DNA of 64,000 bases, taken from positions 253,058 to 317,057 of the forward strand of contig CAWBNO010000020.1 in assembly GCA_963790095.1 (NCBI GenBank), in the 5' to 3' direction. The notes beneath the pieces are model-generated. The model searched no databases, was not told where the DNA came from, and saw nothing but the letters and a program-made list of their open reading frames with translations. Both the position numbers and the translations under genes were made by a program. This DNA comes from JAAXQD01 sp963790095. GTDB taxonomy: Bacteria > Desulfobacterota > Desulfobacteria > Desulfobacterales > UBA11574. Numbering within the stretch: the first letter of the stretch is position 1; each line of letters starts with the position of its first letter. Shown piece by piece: positions 8,422 through 17,593 of the stretch.

Positions 8422-11400
8422 ATGAAAAAACAAAAAGGAGAAAAACTTATTGTTTCAAATAAAATTTCAACAACACATGATATAATTTCTATATGCTGCT
8501 TTTTTTTATCTGGATCAATAGGTCTGTCTTATGAAATTTGCTGGATTCGAAAAGCTTCATTAGTGTTTGGTAGCGCAATGTTCGCTATCAGTACGGTTCT
8601 CGCTGTATTTTTTGGAGGATTAGCTCTCGGAAGCTATTTATTTGGTAAGTACTCACAGAGAGTGTCAAGGCCGTTAAAAATTTACGCTATGTTAGAGATG
8701 GGCGTAGGAATTTTAGCTATACTAAGCCCAATGATGTTCACAGCAGCAGATTCTCTTTTCGGATTATTCTATCATTCCATTTTAGATAGTTTTCCATTGT
8801 TGTCTTTCACCCGATTTATTTTAGTATCTCTAATTTTACTTCCACCTACCATATTAATGGGTGGAACTCTTCCTTTGTTCTGTAGCCAGTATGTATTAAA
8901 TAAAGATCATATTTCCTTGTCGGTAGGTCTTCTTTATGGAGTAAATACACTCGGAGCTGCAATCGGATGCGCTTTATGTGGATTTTATATGATCTCGAAC
9001 ATTGGTATTAATATAACTATATATATTTGTGGAATACTTAATCTAATAATCGGATTAGTCATATGGAAGTTACCTCTTTCAGCGCCAATTATGCAAATTA
9101 AAGAAGTTCAAAAAAATCACAAGAACGAAAAAAACTTCTCAACTCCCACAATTAAACGGTGTTGGACCATTTCAGTCGGGTTTCTTTTTTTTCTGTCTGG
9201 GTTCGTAATACTTGGAAATGAAATAATTTGGTCACGTTATTTGTCTCTAATTGTTTATAATAGCGTATACACTTATACTTTGACTATAACGGTAATTCTT
9301 ATCGGAATTGTTGTTGGAAGTGCATTGACAGCAAAATTTTTTGACAGAACGGTTCGAAGACCTCTCATTTTCGGATCTGTACAAATGGCCATTGGCATTA
9401 CAGTCTTAATGGCGTTGATGCTACCATCTAATTTTTGGAGTAATGTAATCGATTCAACGGAGATTACCACTTTAATATGGATGGTGTGTATTGTTCTGTT
9501 CTTGCCTGCTGTTTTGTCAGGCATTTCATTCCCACTTGCAATTCGAATGGTTGTTAATGAGCCTTCGAAAGCTGGTTCGGGTGTGGGAATCATGACAGCA
9601 ATTAACACTGTAGGAGGAATTACTGGGTCTCTAATTGTTGGTTTTTTTCTGTTACCAATTTTTGGACTTCAAAAATCAGTAATGATAATAACCGCCATCA
9701 GTCTAATTATTGGTTTTATCTCTTGGTTTTTTCTGGAACCTTCTCGACCTTCAATTTCAAAATATACAATTGTCATAATAATTTTCTTGGTATGGTTGGG
9801 GATACCTTATATTAATAAGACAAAACTGCCTGATGACTTTCTTGCAAGCCAAGGTAATTTGATAGATTTTCGAGAGGGAATCAGCTCCTTTGTGTCGGTC
9901 ATAAAAAGAGGTGAAGAACTTCAACTTGCAGTAGATCGGGCATGGCAAGGAAGTGATCGCAGGGGACATCAAGTGATGGCAGCCCATGTTCCAATGCTAT
10001 TACATCCTAATCCTAAAAATATTCTCGTTATCGGACTGGGTGCAGGACAAACTCCCAGCAGGTTCCTCATGTATGATATAAAACATTTGGATTGTGTCGA
10101 AATTGAGCCTGAAGTCGTTCAATTGGCGAAGGCATATTTTCCTTCAGATTGGATGAAAGATCCACGAACAAGTCTTATAGTTGAAGATGGACGAAATTAT
10201 TTAACGCATATCAAAAAGAAATTTGATGTGATTTCGATAGAAGTGGGGCAGGTTTATCGTCCCGGTGTAGCTCCATTTTATACTTCCGATTTTTATCACC
10301 GAGCTCGCCTGAGATTGAACGAGAATGGAATTATATGTCAATTTGTTCCTATTTCCTTTTTTAGCCTAAAAGAATTCCAAACAATTGTGGCTTCGTTTTT
10401 AAACGCATTCCCGCAAAGCGTATTGTGGTATAATACCAGAGAGTTATTACTAATAGGGAATAGCTCGAACAAAATAAAATTAAAGAAGAAGAGGTTCGAC
10501 ATGTTGAAGCTTAATAAATCGATTAATCAAGATCTGAATTTCGCATACTGGGGAGGTATAAATCATAGGCTGAACCGACCGGAAGTGTTTTTGGGAGGAT
10601 TCCTTGTTGGACCAGAAGGTCTGGCAAAACTTTCAGAAAAGGCTAAAATATATCGAGATGATGTTCCGTTTATTGAATATAGTACTGTTAGACAAGCATT
10701 ACCCGCAACACCAACTATTAATCTGATTTCCAAGAATGTTGAACCTGTTAATAATATTTTAAATTTCACAATAGACGAAAAATTGGGTTTATTAAGTCAG
10801 TCAATCCGAAAAAAAAATTTAGGGAATACTTTAGCTTTAGATTTAATAGCACTAAATTCCACTTACTCAAAAGGTTCAAGCCCTCAGTATTCGATTGATT
10901 TGCTTCGTAAATTGGTTGAATTGAATTCTGAAAATGTCAATTTTAATCTGAAACTCGCAGCGGCACTGGAGAAGCAAGGAAAATATGAAGAAGCAGTTAA
11001 CTACTATCACAAAACACTGAAAATCGCTCCTGATTCTGCAGAAGCGAACTATGATTTAGGAAATATATTAGCATCTCAGGGAAAACTTCAAGAGGCGGTG
11101 AATCATTATCAAAAGGCAGTTAATTCTGAACCAAATTCTGCTAAAGCACATTATAACCTTGGTAATGCGCTGGCGGAATTAAACAAAAGGGACGATGCAA
11201 TAGCTCACTATAAAAAAGCTTTGAACATAGAACCTGAATTTTTTGACGCCCATATTAACATCGGCATTACTTTAGAGGAACAAGATAAAATTGCAGAAGC
11301 CATCAATCATTATCAGAAAGCTTTGACCATTGAGCCAAAGTCACCATTTGTCTTGGAGAAGTTGGCAAGAGCTTATAAAACAAAAAAAGAATATCAAAAA

Positions 11401-11628
11401 GCACATATTTTCTATAATAAGATTTTAGAGATTATGCCAGAAAATCCTTTAGTTTATTATAATATAGCCTGTTTATATTCTTTACAAAATCGAAAAAATG
11501 AAGCGTTCAATTGGCTCAAGAAATCCATTAGCAAAGGCTTTGACGACTGGGACCAAATTAAAAACGACAAAGATTTAAAAAATATTAAGAACACTCCATA
11601 TTTTAGGGAACTTATTGAAAGTAAATAA
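8422..11628 (+). CDS. Fused MFS-like/spermidine synthase-like membrane protein with TPRs
   Basis: A 1068-residue protein of three parts. About 1-460 are roughly a dozen membrane helices of the 'fused MFS/spermidine synthase' type. About 490-770 is a spermidine-synthase-like Rossmann domain, with ILVIGLGAGQTPSRF near 532, CVEIEPEVVQLAK and VEDGRNYL. About 840-1068 are six or seven TPRs, with repeated EAVNHYQKA-type helices. Natural substrates of the family are unknown; bona fide polyamine synthesis is not implied. The gene is AT-rich compared with its neighbours and flanked by long non-coding stretches, suggesting horizontal acquisition. The membrane topology places the catalytic-like domain and TPRs on one face of the inner membrane. 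Confidence 0.85.
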   Translation: MKKQKGEKLIVSNKISTTHDIISICCFFLSGSIGLSYEICWIRKASLVFGSAMFAISTVLAVFFGGLALGSYLFGKYSQRVSRPLKIYAMLEMGVGILAILSPMMFTAADSLFGLFYHSILDSFPLLSFTRFILVSLILLPPTILMGGTLPLFCSQYVLNKDHISLSVGLLYGVNTLGAAIGCALCGFYMISNIGINITIYICGILNLIIGLVIWKLPLSAPIMQIKEVQKNHKNEKNFSTPTIKRCWTISVGFLFFLSGFVILGNEIIWSRYLSLIVYNSVYTYTLTITVILIGIVVGSALTAKFFDRTVRRPLIFGSVQMAIGITVLMALMLPSNFWSNVIDSTEITTLIWMVCIVLFLPAVLSGISFPLAIRMVVNEPSKAGSGVGIMTAINTVGGITGSLIVGFFLLPIFGLQKSVMIITAISLIIGFISWFFLEPSRPSISKYTIVIIIFLVWLGIPYINKTKLPDDFLASQGNLIDFREGISSFVSVIKRGEELQLAVDRAWQGSDRRGHQVMAAHVPMLLHPNPKNILVIGLGAGQTPSRFLMYDIKHLDCVEIEPEVVQLAKAYFPSDWMKDPRTSLIVEDGRNYLTHIKKKFDVISIEVGQVYRPGVAPFYTSDFYHRARLRLNENGIICQFVPISFFSLKEFQTIVASFLNAFPQSVLWYNTRELLLIGNSSNKIKLKKKRFDMLKLNKSINQDLNFAYWGGINHRLNRPEVFLGGFLVGPEGLAKLSEKAKIYRDDVPFIEYSTVRQALPATPTINLISKNVEPVNNILNFTIDEKLGLLSQSIRKKNLGNTLALDLIALNSTYSKGSSPQYSIDLLRKLVELNSENVNFNLKLAAALEKQGKYEEAVNYYHKTLKIAPDSAEANYDLGNILASQGKLQEAVNHYQKAVNSEPNSAKAHYNLGNALAELNKRDDAIAHYKKALNIEPEFFDAHINIGITLEEQDKIAEAINHYQKALTIEPKSPFVLEKLARAYKTKKEYQKAHIFYNKILEIMPENPLVYYNIACLYSLQNRKNEAFNWLKKSISKGFDDWDQIKNDKDLKNIKNTPYFRELIESK

Positions 11629-12478
11629 TTTTTTGATTTCTAACTTTAACGGCTCAGATGTGAATAGGTAAATTTTTCAAATAGTTAGGCTGCAAAAAAT
11701 TCTACAAAACCTGTATGTATTTTGCTATGTAAAACAGGCTCTCCATTTTTTTAATACCCGTTGATCTCATTTATATAAAACAAAATGCTTAAATTGCTGA
11801 TCATTGCAATTAGATCATCAATCCAACTACTTACAAATATTATGTGTTTCAAAGATATATGATAACCTATAATATTTTTCGCTTTTTATGGCTCGATCTC
11901 ACAATTAATACTACTATTGGTCAAAAACGATTCGGTCTATTATTATATTGACACAATCCAGGTTTTCAAATAGTTCTTATGGATATATTCTCTTTTGAAA
12001 CCTACCCGCTGTCAATATTTGATTCCTATTGAGCAACACTTGTTCCTGTGCCGACCTCATCCTCAATTCGTTTCTCCCCATGTGATGTTTTCTTATTTTG
12101 ATCGTGAATCAATTCCACCATCCTTCCCCTTTAATTTATCCCGAACACCACCACAACGTAACATCTATACATGTAACTTAATTCATAATTTTATGTAATT
12201 TGGTCCACAATTGCAGGGTTATTCTGGGGGTTCCCCTTGCTGCATTTGCCTTCAAATTAGTGCCAATGCTTGATGGAAAAGGCTTTGGGAAATAATTAAC
12301 TTTTTTGCACGATTTTTGCTTACAAAGATAATCCAACATGAAAAACTTTTTCATTGTTTATTTCTTTTTTTCGCTCCTGAAGATAGACTTCAGGGGGTTC
12401 TCTCAAGGAACAACCCCATTCGGTTGATGCTTAAAACACAGGTTATTGATTCGGGAATAAGACAGCGAGGATTAAACT
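11629..12478. other. 850 bases of AT-rich non-coding DNA
   Basis: No supported gene. An open frame at 11995-12198 has no RBS and a composition unlike protein. I see no tRNA, riboswitch or transposase remnant. The right end should hold the promoter of the DRR-repeat gene. Confidence 0.45.
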
Positions 12479-12757
12479 ATGCCATTGGGACTGATAGATA
12501 CCGGAGGCAGGCGAACAGGTATTGATAGGCGGGATTTCTCATACACAAACTATCTCCCCAATAGAAGGATCGGAGAAGATCGCAGAAGCGGCGTGGATCG
12601 TAGACGCGGATTAGAGAGAAGAAACGATTCAGATCGAAGAATCGACAAAATCATTTTCAAAAAAATACAACGGCCGGAAAACGATTTGAGAGAAGGAACG
12701 GATCGCAGGGGCCGTCTGGATCGTAGAGCAACCTTTACAGTAGCGTTGGCCCCTTGA
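12479..12757 (+). CDS. Small DRR-repeat protein
   Basis: A 92-residue protein dominated by the unit R-R-x-G-x-D-R-R: six DRR and one ERR triplets between about residues 18 and 84, giving a strongly charged, alternating Asp/Arg surface. GCGAGG lies before the ATG. I know of similar short DRR-rich proteins of unknown function in deltaproteobacteria, but no enzyme motif is visible. It has no signal peptide or membrane helix. The charge pattern suggests self-association, nucleic-acid or polyphosphate binding, but this is inference. Confidence 0.65.
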   Translation: MPLGLIDTGGRRTGIDRRDFSYTNYLPNRRIGEDRRSGVDRRRGLERRNDSDRRIDKIIFKKIQRPENDLREGTDRRGRLDRRATFTVALAP

Positions 12758-12790
12758 CATTTCATTCCTGAAAGGGATGCCGGCGTGTTG

Positions 12791-12808
12791 CCAAATAAAA
12801 TAATTTGG
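12791..12808. repeat. Small inverted repeat downstream of the DRR gene
   Basis: CCAAAT (12791-12796) and ATTTGG (12803-12808) form a short hairpin. There is no T-run, so it may be an operator or a weak attenuator. Confidence 0.25.
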
Positions 12809-12924
12809 ACACAACAATGGGCCAACTTTAAACGCTATTGATTATAACCTAAAATCGTCTCTGTCCTATACCTTAAATCTTTCCACTTTCCTTTGAACCC
12901 CTACAAATGTCTTATTCGCGATCA

Positions 12925-13407
12925 TTAGTCAGAAGTAATTATCACGATGATATTATCGGCATCGTAATTGTTGGGTCCTACCCCGTTGGGGCCAAAAGAG
13001 CCGATAGCAACAACATTCTGCTGGTTTATTTGGTAATCGTTATCAAAAAAGTAGTTGTTCCCCCAAGGATCCCGGGGCACATTTGCCAGATACGGCCCGT
13101 GCCAACCTGGGTAGCCTCCATCTGTTGCAATCAGCCCGGCACTGGGTGAATTAAGATCCCAAACCTCATTCCCCGAGGCATCGCCAACCGGCCTTTTGTG
13201 GGGCCACATACCGGTGTCGACGGCCAAAACCGAAATCGCGGTTTGGATGGATTTCAGTTCAAATAAAGCCCGTCCAAGTTTGCCCCTTTCTCGATAAGAA
13301 AGATAGTTCGGAATTGCAATGGCTGCCAGGATACCGATAATGACAATAACCAGCATAATCTCTATCAAGGTAAAACCGCACCGATTGTCTCTGGGGGTTA
13401 CGGCCAC
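12925..13407 (-). CDS. GspG-like type II secretion pseudopilin, orphan
   Basis: A 160-residue type IV pilin-like protein with prepilin cleavage site G11^F12-TLIE, Glu at mature position 5 (residue 16) and the hydrophobic N-terminal helix IMLVIVIIGILAAIAIPNYL. The C-terminal part has the aromatic and Asp-rich loop layout (W..PY, DPWGNNY) of GspG major pseudopilins, where Asp residues bind calcium. GTG start at 13407 with GGAG upstream. No other type II secretion gene is visible, so it is an orphan or belongs to a system elsewhere. A start-less open frame abuts its 5' end. Confidence 0.8.
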   Translation of the reverse strand: MAVTPRDNRCGFTLIEIMLVIVIIGILAAIAIPNYLSYRERGKLGRALFELKSIQTAISVLAVDTGMWPHKRPVGDASGNEVWDLNSPSAGLIATDGGYPGWHGPYLANVPRDPWGNNYFFDNDYQINQQNVVAIGSFGPNGVGPNNYDADNIIVIITSD

Positions 13408-13420
13408 CGGAACGATACTC

Positions 13421-13615
13421 CTATTTTTTAGATTTCGTAAAATATTTTAGGCGGGAGACCAAATGCACCTCCACAGATTCGGACGTGAAGACCCACGCAT
13501 TGGATTCCCCGGCAACCAGGGTATTGTCTACCACTCCGACCCACCACTCTGCTGCACCCAGTTTGTTACGGAACGCCTTTGACGAATCCTTTGACTGTGT
13601 GGTTGAACGGTTACA
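13421..13615 (-). pseudogene. Start-less open frame, possible gene remnant
   Basis: An in-frame open stretch of 65 codons upstream of the pseudopilin, with a TAG stop overlapping that gene's GGAG. Its reading, including AEWWVGVVDNTLVAGESNAW and VFTSESVEVHLVSRL, looks protein-like, but it has no ATG and is bounded upstream by TAA. It may be the 3' end of a deleted gene. I do not recognise it. Confidence 0.3.
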
Positions 13616-13644
13616 TTAGTGGCGAATGGGATTCTTTTTTCGAC

Positions 13645-14010
13645 CTAGCTTTCTGACCCTAGAAATAAACTCAATTGTTCCGGAGACTGTGCTGTTTTTT
13701 TGTCAGAAGTTCCGGCGCGTTTCTTGGCTTTGGCAGATTTACCGGGTGATGGCGCTGTTTTTTCTGGGATGTCCGGGCTGGGCACTTTTTTTTCAGAAAT
13801 ACTGGGATGAACCTCGCCGATGTTCATGATGGCACGATTGATAATTTGAACAAAGGGCTGTCCGGAACGCTCCTTTTCCAGCTTTAAAACCTTTTGAGCT
13901 TCCGGTGTAATCATAATTTGAATTTGTTTGTTGCCCTCTGAAAGTTTCCGTTTACGCCAGCGTTCCCGACGCTCCCTATCTGTTTTCCGTCGTTGTTCTA
14001 TAGTTGCCAA
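13645..14010 (-). CDS. Ribbon-helix-helix DNA-binding protein
   Basis: A 121-residue protein. Residues 1-25 are very basic. Residues about 29-65 (KQIQIMITPEAQKVLKLEKE, then SGQPFVQIINRAIMNI) fit a ribbon-helix-helix fold: a beta strand followed by two helices. Residues 75-121 are a Lys/Ser/Pro-rich tail, SerPro-repeated, likely disordered. TTG start at 14010 with AAAGGGAT upstream. Palindrome CGTTTAA-T-TTAAACG (14024-14038) and a further CGTTTAA half-site (14050-14056) lie in its 5' region, so it probably represses itself. There is no toxin-like partner beside it. Confidence 0.6.
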   Translation of the reverse strand: MATIEQRRKTDRERRERWRKRKLSEGNKQIQIMITPEAQKVLKLEKERSGQPFVQIINRAIMNIGEVHPSISEKKVPSPDIPEKTAPSPGKSAKAKKRAGTSDKKTAQSPEQLSLFLGSES

Positions 14011-14023
14011 AATATCCCTTTAT

Positions 14024-14057
14024 CGTTTAATTTAAACGTTTGCAGTTGGCGTTTAAC
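14024..14057 (-). promoter_or_regulatory. Probable operator of the RHH gene
   Basis: A perfect inverted repeat of 7+7 bases around one T (14024-14038) lies 14-28 bases upstream of the RHH start, followed by a third copy of CGTTTAA (14050-14056) and a related GTTTAAC at 14110-14116. RHH dimers usually bind such short paired half-sites. The match to the RHH gene is positional inference. Confidence 0.45.
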
Positions 14058-14328
14058 TGAGACGATCCGGACACTTTATATCAGCTTGTTTTTAGCAGGT
14101 CAAGCCAAAGTTTAACACATGGCATAGGGACGATAAAACTTATTTCACCGCTGTTAATCCACGTTTATGTCATGGGGGTTTACGTAAGGAATTATATAAT
14201 TTAAAACAGAGAGTTGCGTGCCATAACCCCATGCCCAACTTTAAGGATAAATGCTCCCTGGACTTAGGCCCGAACCGTTCAGCTCACTTTGTTTGGCCGG
14301 GCCATGACCCTGCCTTTTAAACACGATT
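14039..14328. other. Intergenic stretch between the RHH gene and the SPOR lipoprotein gene
   Basis: About 290 bases with no gene; it includes the third operator half-site listed separately. A GGCCCG...CGGGCC stem can form near 14267-14303 but has no T-run. I see no recognisable riboswitch. Confidence 0.3.
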
Positions 14329-15453
14329 CTAACGCTGAATTACCTTTGGCTTGAAATCTTCTTTCTGCAAGGCTTTGGCGATTTCTGAAGCTGCCGCTTC
14401 GCTGGGAAATGCCCCTTCCAACAATCTGATTTTGTGAGGGGTTATTCTATCCGGGAGCCGATAGGCAAAGTATCCTTTTGATCGAAGAATCGTCTCCAGC
14501 GCTTCAAGTTCTTTATCACTCGAGAAAACCCCAATCTGAACAGCAAAGGGCATCTTAACCACAAAGGCATGGAGATAGTCCTGTTTCTTCATTTCAAAAG
14601 CAGCCCGTTGTGCCGCTTCGAGGGTCTGATAAAAGCCGACATATACACGATACCAGTTCCCCTTGCCAGGGACATGGGCACCGGAAACGAACCCAGAATA
14701 CCCTTTCTTTATAGATTTCATTGCGGCCAGAATAGATTCTTCCTTGTTCGAATGGGAACTTATTTGAATCACATAGGGATAAAAATCTTGAGGTCCTGCA
14801 TGGGCCATGGGTCCGTTTGCATGCGGTGCCCTTGTTTCATTCTTGTTTTGTTCGGCGTCTTTTTGAACTCTTTTGCGAGATTCCATATTCTTACCATTCA
14901 CCCGGCTCCGGTGCATCCGTACATCCACCTCTTTCATTTTCTTAAGCTCTGCTTGGGCGTGCGCCAGATCAGCTTCCAGTTGGCCCAATCGTTGGGTGGC
15001 CGCCACCATATCGCTGGACTGTTTCTGGGTCACCGCCTGGAGCTCCACCTTTTCTGCGGCAAAAGCGGAAAGTATCGATTCTAAATCATTGATGTGCTTC
15101 AACATGACTACGTACAAATCCGCCCTATCTTTCTCTTCAGAAGATAGCGGCAGTCCAAGATAGACTTGCAGCCAATGCAGTGCTGCGTTGTAATCGATTT
15201 CCAGGCTGGCCGGATGAATGTTTAACAATGCCGCCTTCCATACTGCGGTTTTATAATAGGGAGAGGCGGGATAACGCTCTGCCACAACCGAATATTCTTG
15301 TGCGGCTCGGTGATATTCAGAGGCGTCTTCCAGGGCAGCCGCACGATCCATGTGATTTCGGGCTTGCAATTCAGATCTGGAATTGCGGGATTGTGAAAAA
15401 CAACCGGCCACAAGAAAGCATGAGATTGCGACGATGACATGATGCCATTTCAT
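14329..15453 (-). CDS. QseG-like lipoprotein with tandem SPOR-like domains
   Basis: A 374-residue outer-membrane or periplasmic lipoprotein. The start at 15453 gives a signal peptide ending in lipobox LVAGC (Cys18). It has an N-terminal TPR-like helical part (EYHRAAQEYSVVAERYPAS), a mid-protein coiled coil and a charged linker, then two SPOR-like segments (about 225-300 and 303-374). A longer frame reaching 15633 has no signal peptide at its start. It ends the operon with the histidine kinase, which is 16 bp upstream. Kinase plus lipoprotein resembles the QseE(GlrK)-QseG pair of enterobacteria, where the lipoprotein tunes the kinase; this function is inferred by architecture. Confidence 0.75.
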   Translation of the reverse strand: MKWHHVIVAISCFLVAGCFSQSRNSRSELQARNHMDRAAALEDASEYHRAAQEYSVVAERYPASPYYKTAVWKAALLNIHPASLEIDYNAALHWLQVYLGLPLSSEEKDRADLYVVMLKHINDLESILSAFAAEKVELQAVTQKQSSDMVAATQRLGQLEADLAHAQAELKKMKEVDVRMHRSRVNGKNMESRKRVQKDAEQNKNETRAPHANGPMAHAGPQDFYPYVIQISSHSNKEESILAAMKSIKKGYSGFVSGAHVPGKGNWYRVYVGFYQTLEAAQRAAFEMKKQDYLHAFVVKMPFAVQIGVFSSDKELEALETILRSKGYFAYRLPDRITPHKIRLLEGAFPSEAAASEIAKALQKEDFKPKVIQR

Positions 15454-15469
15454 AAATCTGTCCTTACAC

Positions 15470-16942
15470 CTATAGGGGCACTTGGATTGCCGGGCCTTGG
15501 AATTCCTCAGGCGCGGCCGGCAGTTCAACCGTAAAGGTCGATCCAGAGTCAACGACACTTTCGACGTAAACCTTGCCGCCGTGCCCTTCTGTAAATGCCT
15601 TGACAAGGGCCAAACCGACTCCGATGCCCCCACTCTTCATTCTATTGATATTGCCGGCTTGATAAAACCTTGTAAACACTTTGGGGATTTCCTCGGGTGC
15701 GATGCCGATTCCCGAGTCCTGAATCTTAAACTGAGCACCGATGGCGCAGGGGCCGACCCTCACCCTGACCTTCCCATCGTTTCGCGTATATTTTATAGCG
15801 TTGCTGAGGAGGTTGCTTACAACGATGGAGATTTTCTTAGCATCCACCATGACCTTGGGCGCAGCACGGGTGGTCAATTCAACAGCGATGTTCTTGCTCC
15901 CAGCGATAAGCTTTGCATCTTCAACCAGGGGCTCAACAATTCGGGAGAGATCCATCCATTCCATGTGGTATTTCATCATACCGGAGTCAATCTTGGCAAG
16001 ATCAAGATACTGCTTGCTGAAGACGGTCAACTTGTTAATTCCCCTGCGAATGGCGTCGAGCATCTGCAACTGTTCAGGCTCCATCTTGGCGGAATATTGA
16101 TCTTTCAAAATGTTGTGTGCAGAAAGTATCACCTGGAGGGGGGATTGGAGTTCGTGGGAAATCTGCTGCATCATATGGGTTCTAAGTTCGTTTATATTTT
16201 TGATCTTGAAGCTCATTTCATTGACTGCATCGACGAGCAGAGCGATTTCATCGTTAGACGTGACCTTGACCGGCTCGTATTTTCCTTGTGCAATCTGCGC
16301 AGTTCCTCGTATCAACTCGTCTATGGGCTTCGTGATCGTTCGGGTAATAAGGAAGGCCGCCGAGACAGCCGTCAAAAAGGTCAAGACGATTAACAACAGC
16401 GCGACTTTTGCGGAATGGCTTGTAATTGTTTTCATTCTAGACATGGCCTCCTCAATGGAGACCTGATTGATGCTGATAAGACGATCAAGGGATTTGTACA
16501 GGATTTTCAGGCTGTCCGACCTTCGGTTGTCACGGACCGGATTGTAGCCCGTCTCCGGTCTCCCCCTCTCGCTTTCCATGCTGACCACAAAAGATTCATG
16601 GGCCTGGAACATGTTTCTGATAATGGAACCTTCCGTCTGATCCGATGACACATCGAGCAACGAATTCAAGTGTTGATCAAATTGCCGGCTCGTTGCAACG
16701 AATAAAGCAAAATAGGTCTCATCACGGGATATAATATATTTCTGGGCATCTACATTAAGATCATGCAGAATCGCTTGCAGTTGCCTGGCAAGGTCCACGA
16801 CCTGGACATTCGCGGTAAGGGTCACCTTAGCTGCATTGGAAACAGTATTCAACTTGAACAGGATATACGTGCTGGCAACGATCATTATGATGATAATGAC
16901 ACCAAAACCGAGGATCATCTTTTTATAGATAGTCAGCTTCAC
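15470..16942 (-). CDS. HAMP-containing sensor histidine kinase, QseE/GlrK-like
   Basis: A 490-residue kinase. It has an N-terminal membrane helix (about 10-30), a periplasmic four-helix-bundle sensor (about 35-178), a second membrane helix (about 178-200) and a HAMP domain (about 198-252). The H-box is ISHELQSPLQ with phosphoacceptor H263. The ATPase domain has NAIKYT (N-box), DSGIGIAPEE (G1) and GGIGVGLAL (G2). The lipoprotein follows 16 bp downstream. No response regulator is adjacent; the partner (GlrR-like sigma-54 activator in other bacteria) must be elsewhere. The stimulus is unknown. Confidence 0.85.
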   Translation of the reverse strand: MKLTIYKKMILGFGVIIIIMIVASTYILFKLNTVSNAAKVTLTANVQVVDLARQLQAILHDLNVDAQKYIISRDETYFALFVATSRQFDQHLNSLLDVSSDQTEGSIIRNMFQAHESFVVSMESERGRPETGYNPVRDNRRSDSLKILYKSLDRLISINQVSIEEAMSRMKTITSHSAKVALLLIVLTFLTAVSAAFLITRTITKPIDELIRGTAQIAQGKYEPVKVTSNDEIALLVDAVNEMSFKIKNINELRTHMMQQISHELQSPLQVILSAHNILKDQYSAKMEPEQLQMLDAIRRGINKLTVFSKQYLDLAKIDSGMMKYHMEWMDLSRIVEPLVEDAKLIAGSKNIAVELTTRAAPKVMVDAKKISIVVSNLLSNAIKYTRNDGKVRVRVGPCAIGAQFKIQDSGIGIAPEEIPKVFTRFYQAGNINRMKSGGIGVGLALVKAFTEGHGGKVYVESVVDSGSTFTVELPAAPEEFQGPAIQVPL

Positions 16943-17593
16943 AATTGTTAATCACCAAAGAATCTGTTTTCATAAGGGTGAAAAAAGCCAAACCCTTTCG
17001 AAAAAAGCGATGGATTAGAATTCGCCTTTTGAAATAAAATAAATTTAAAAGATTGAATTGTGCAATGCTTTCAACCGAACCCGGATAAATGGAAACTGAC
17101 TATAACCCATCAAGATTACGATACAGATATCAAAATCAAACCAGACCGTCAACCTGGGAAATTTCAAAATTCTTACAGATTTTACGGATTTTGGGTATCG
17201 CCCACAGCTGAGCCTGAAACCGCGCCGTCCCCTAAACGCCCCATATTGCATAAGACGCTGTTTCAAAACCTTCCGATGAATGATTTTTGAGTCTTTTTTC
17301 GAAAACGACCCGGGATATGATGCAGTAAATTGGTGGCTGTGTTTTGATTCACTTCCCTGCTGTTCCTGGTTGATCTATCGGAGCACAAAGATCCTCGCCC
17401 AGCGCTAATTTAAAGCGTTTGACACAAACGTTTTAATACACCGTAACATTGGCGGTTCTATAAGCGAAATAAATTAAAAAACAGATGGTTAGACGTCATA
17501 ACATCATACATGGCTTTAAGTGCAAATCCATGGAAAAACAGATGGTTTATCTGATCTTGGGTCAAGCTCCAAGTTCCTCTATAAGGAACTCAA
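16943..17593. other. Non-coding stretch between the kinase and mutY
   Basis: About 650 bases without a supported gene. The open frame at 17060-17290 looks like chance. CGTTT(N5)AAACG near 17414 echoes the RHH operator but with a different spacer. The divergent kinase and convergent-side mutY promoters are not individually recognisable. Confidence 0.4.

Noticed and set aside
11995..12198. 67-residue frame in the AT-rich gap
   Set aside because: No RBS, no recognisable fold, low-complexity reading; probably chance.
14239..14310. Candidate riboswitch
   Set aside because: GC-rich hairpin only; lacks any conserved aptamer core.
17060..17290. 76-residue frame upstream of mutY
   Set aside because: No RBS and no domain; reads like non-coding DNA.
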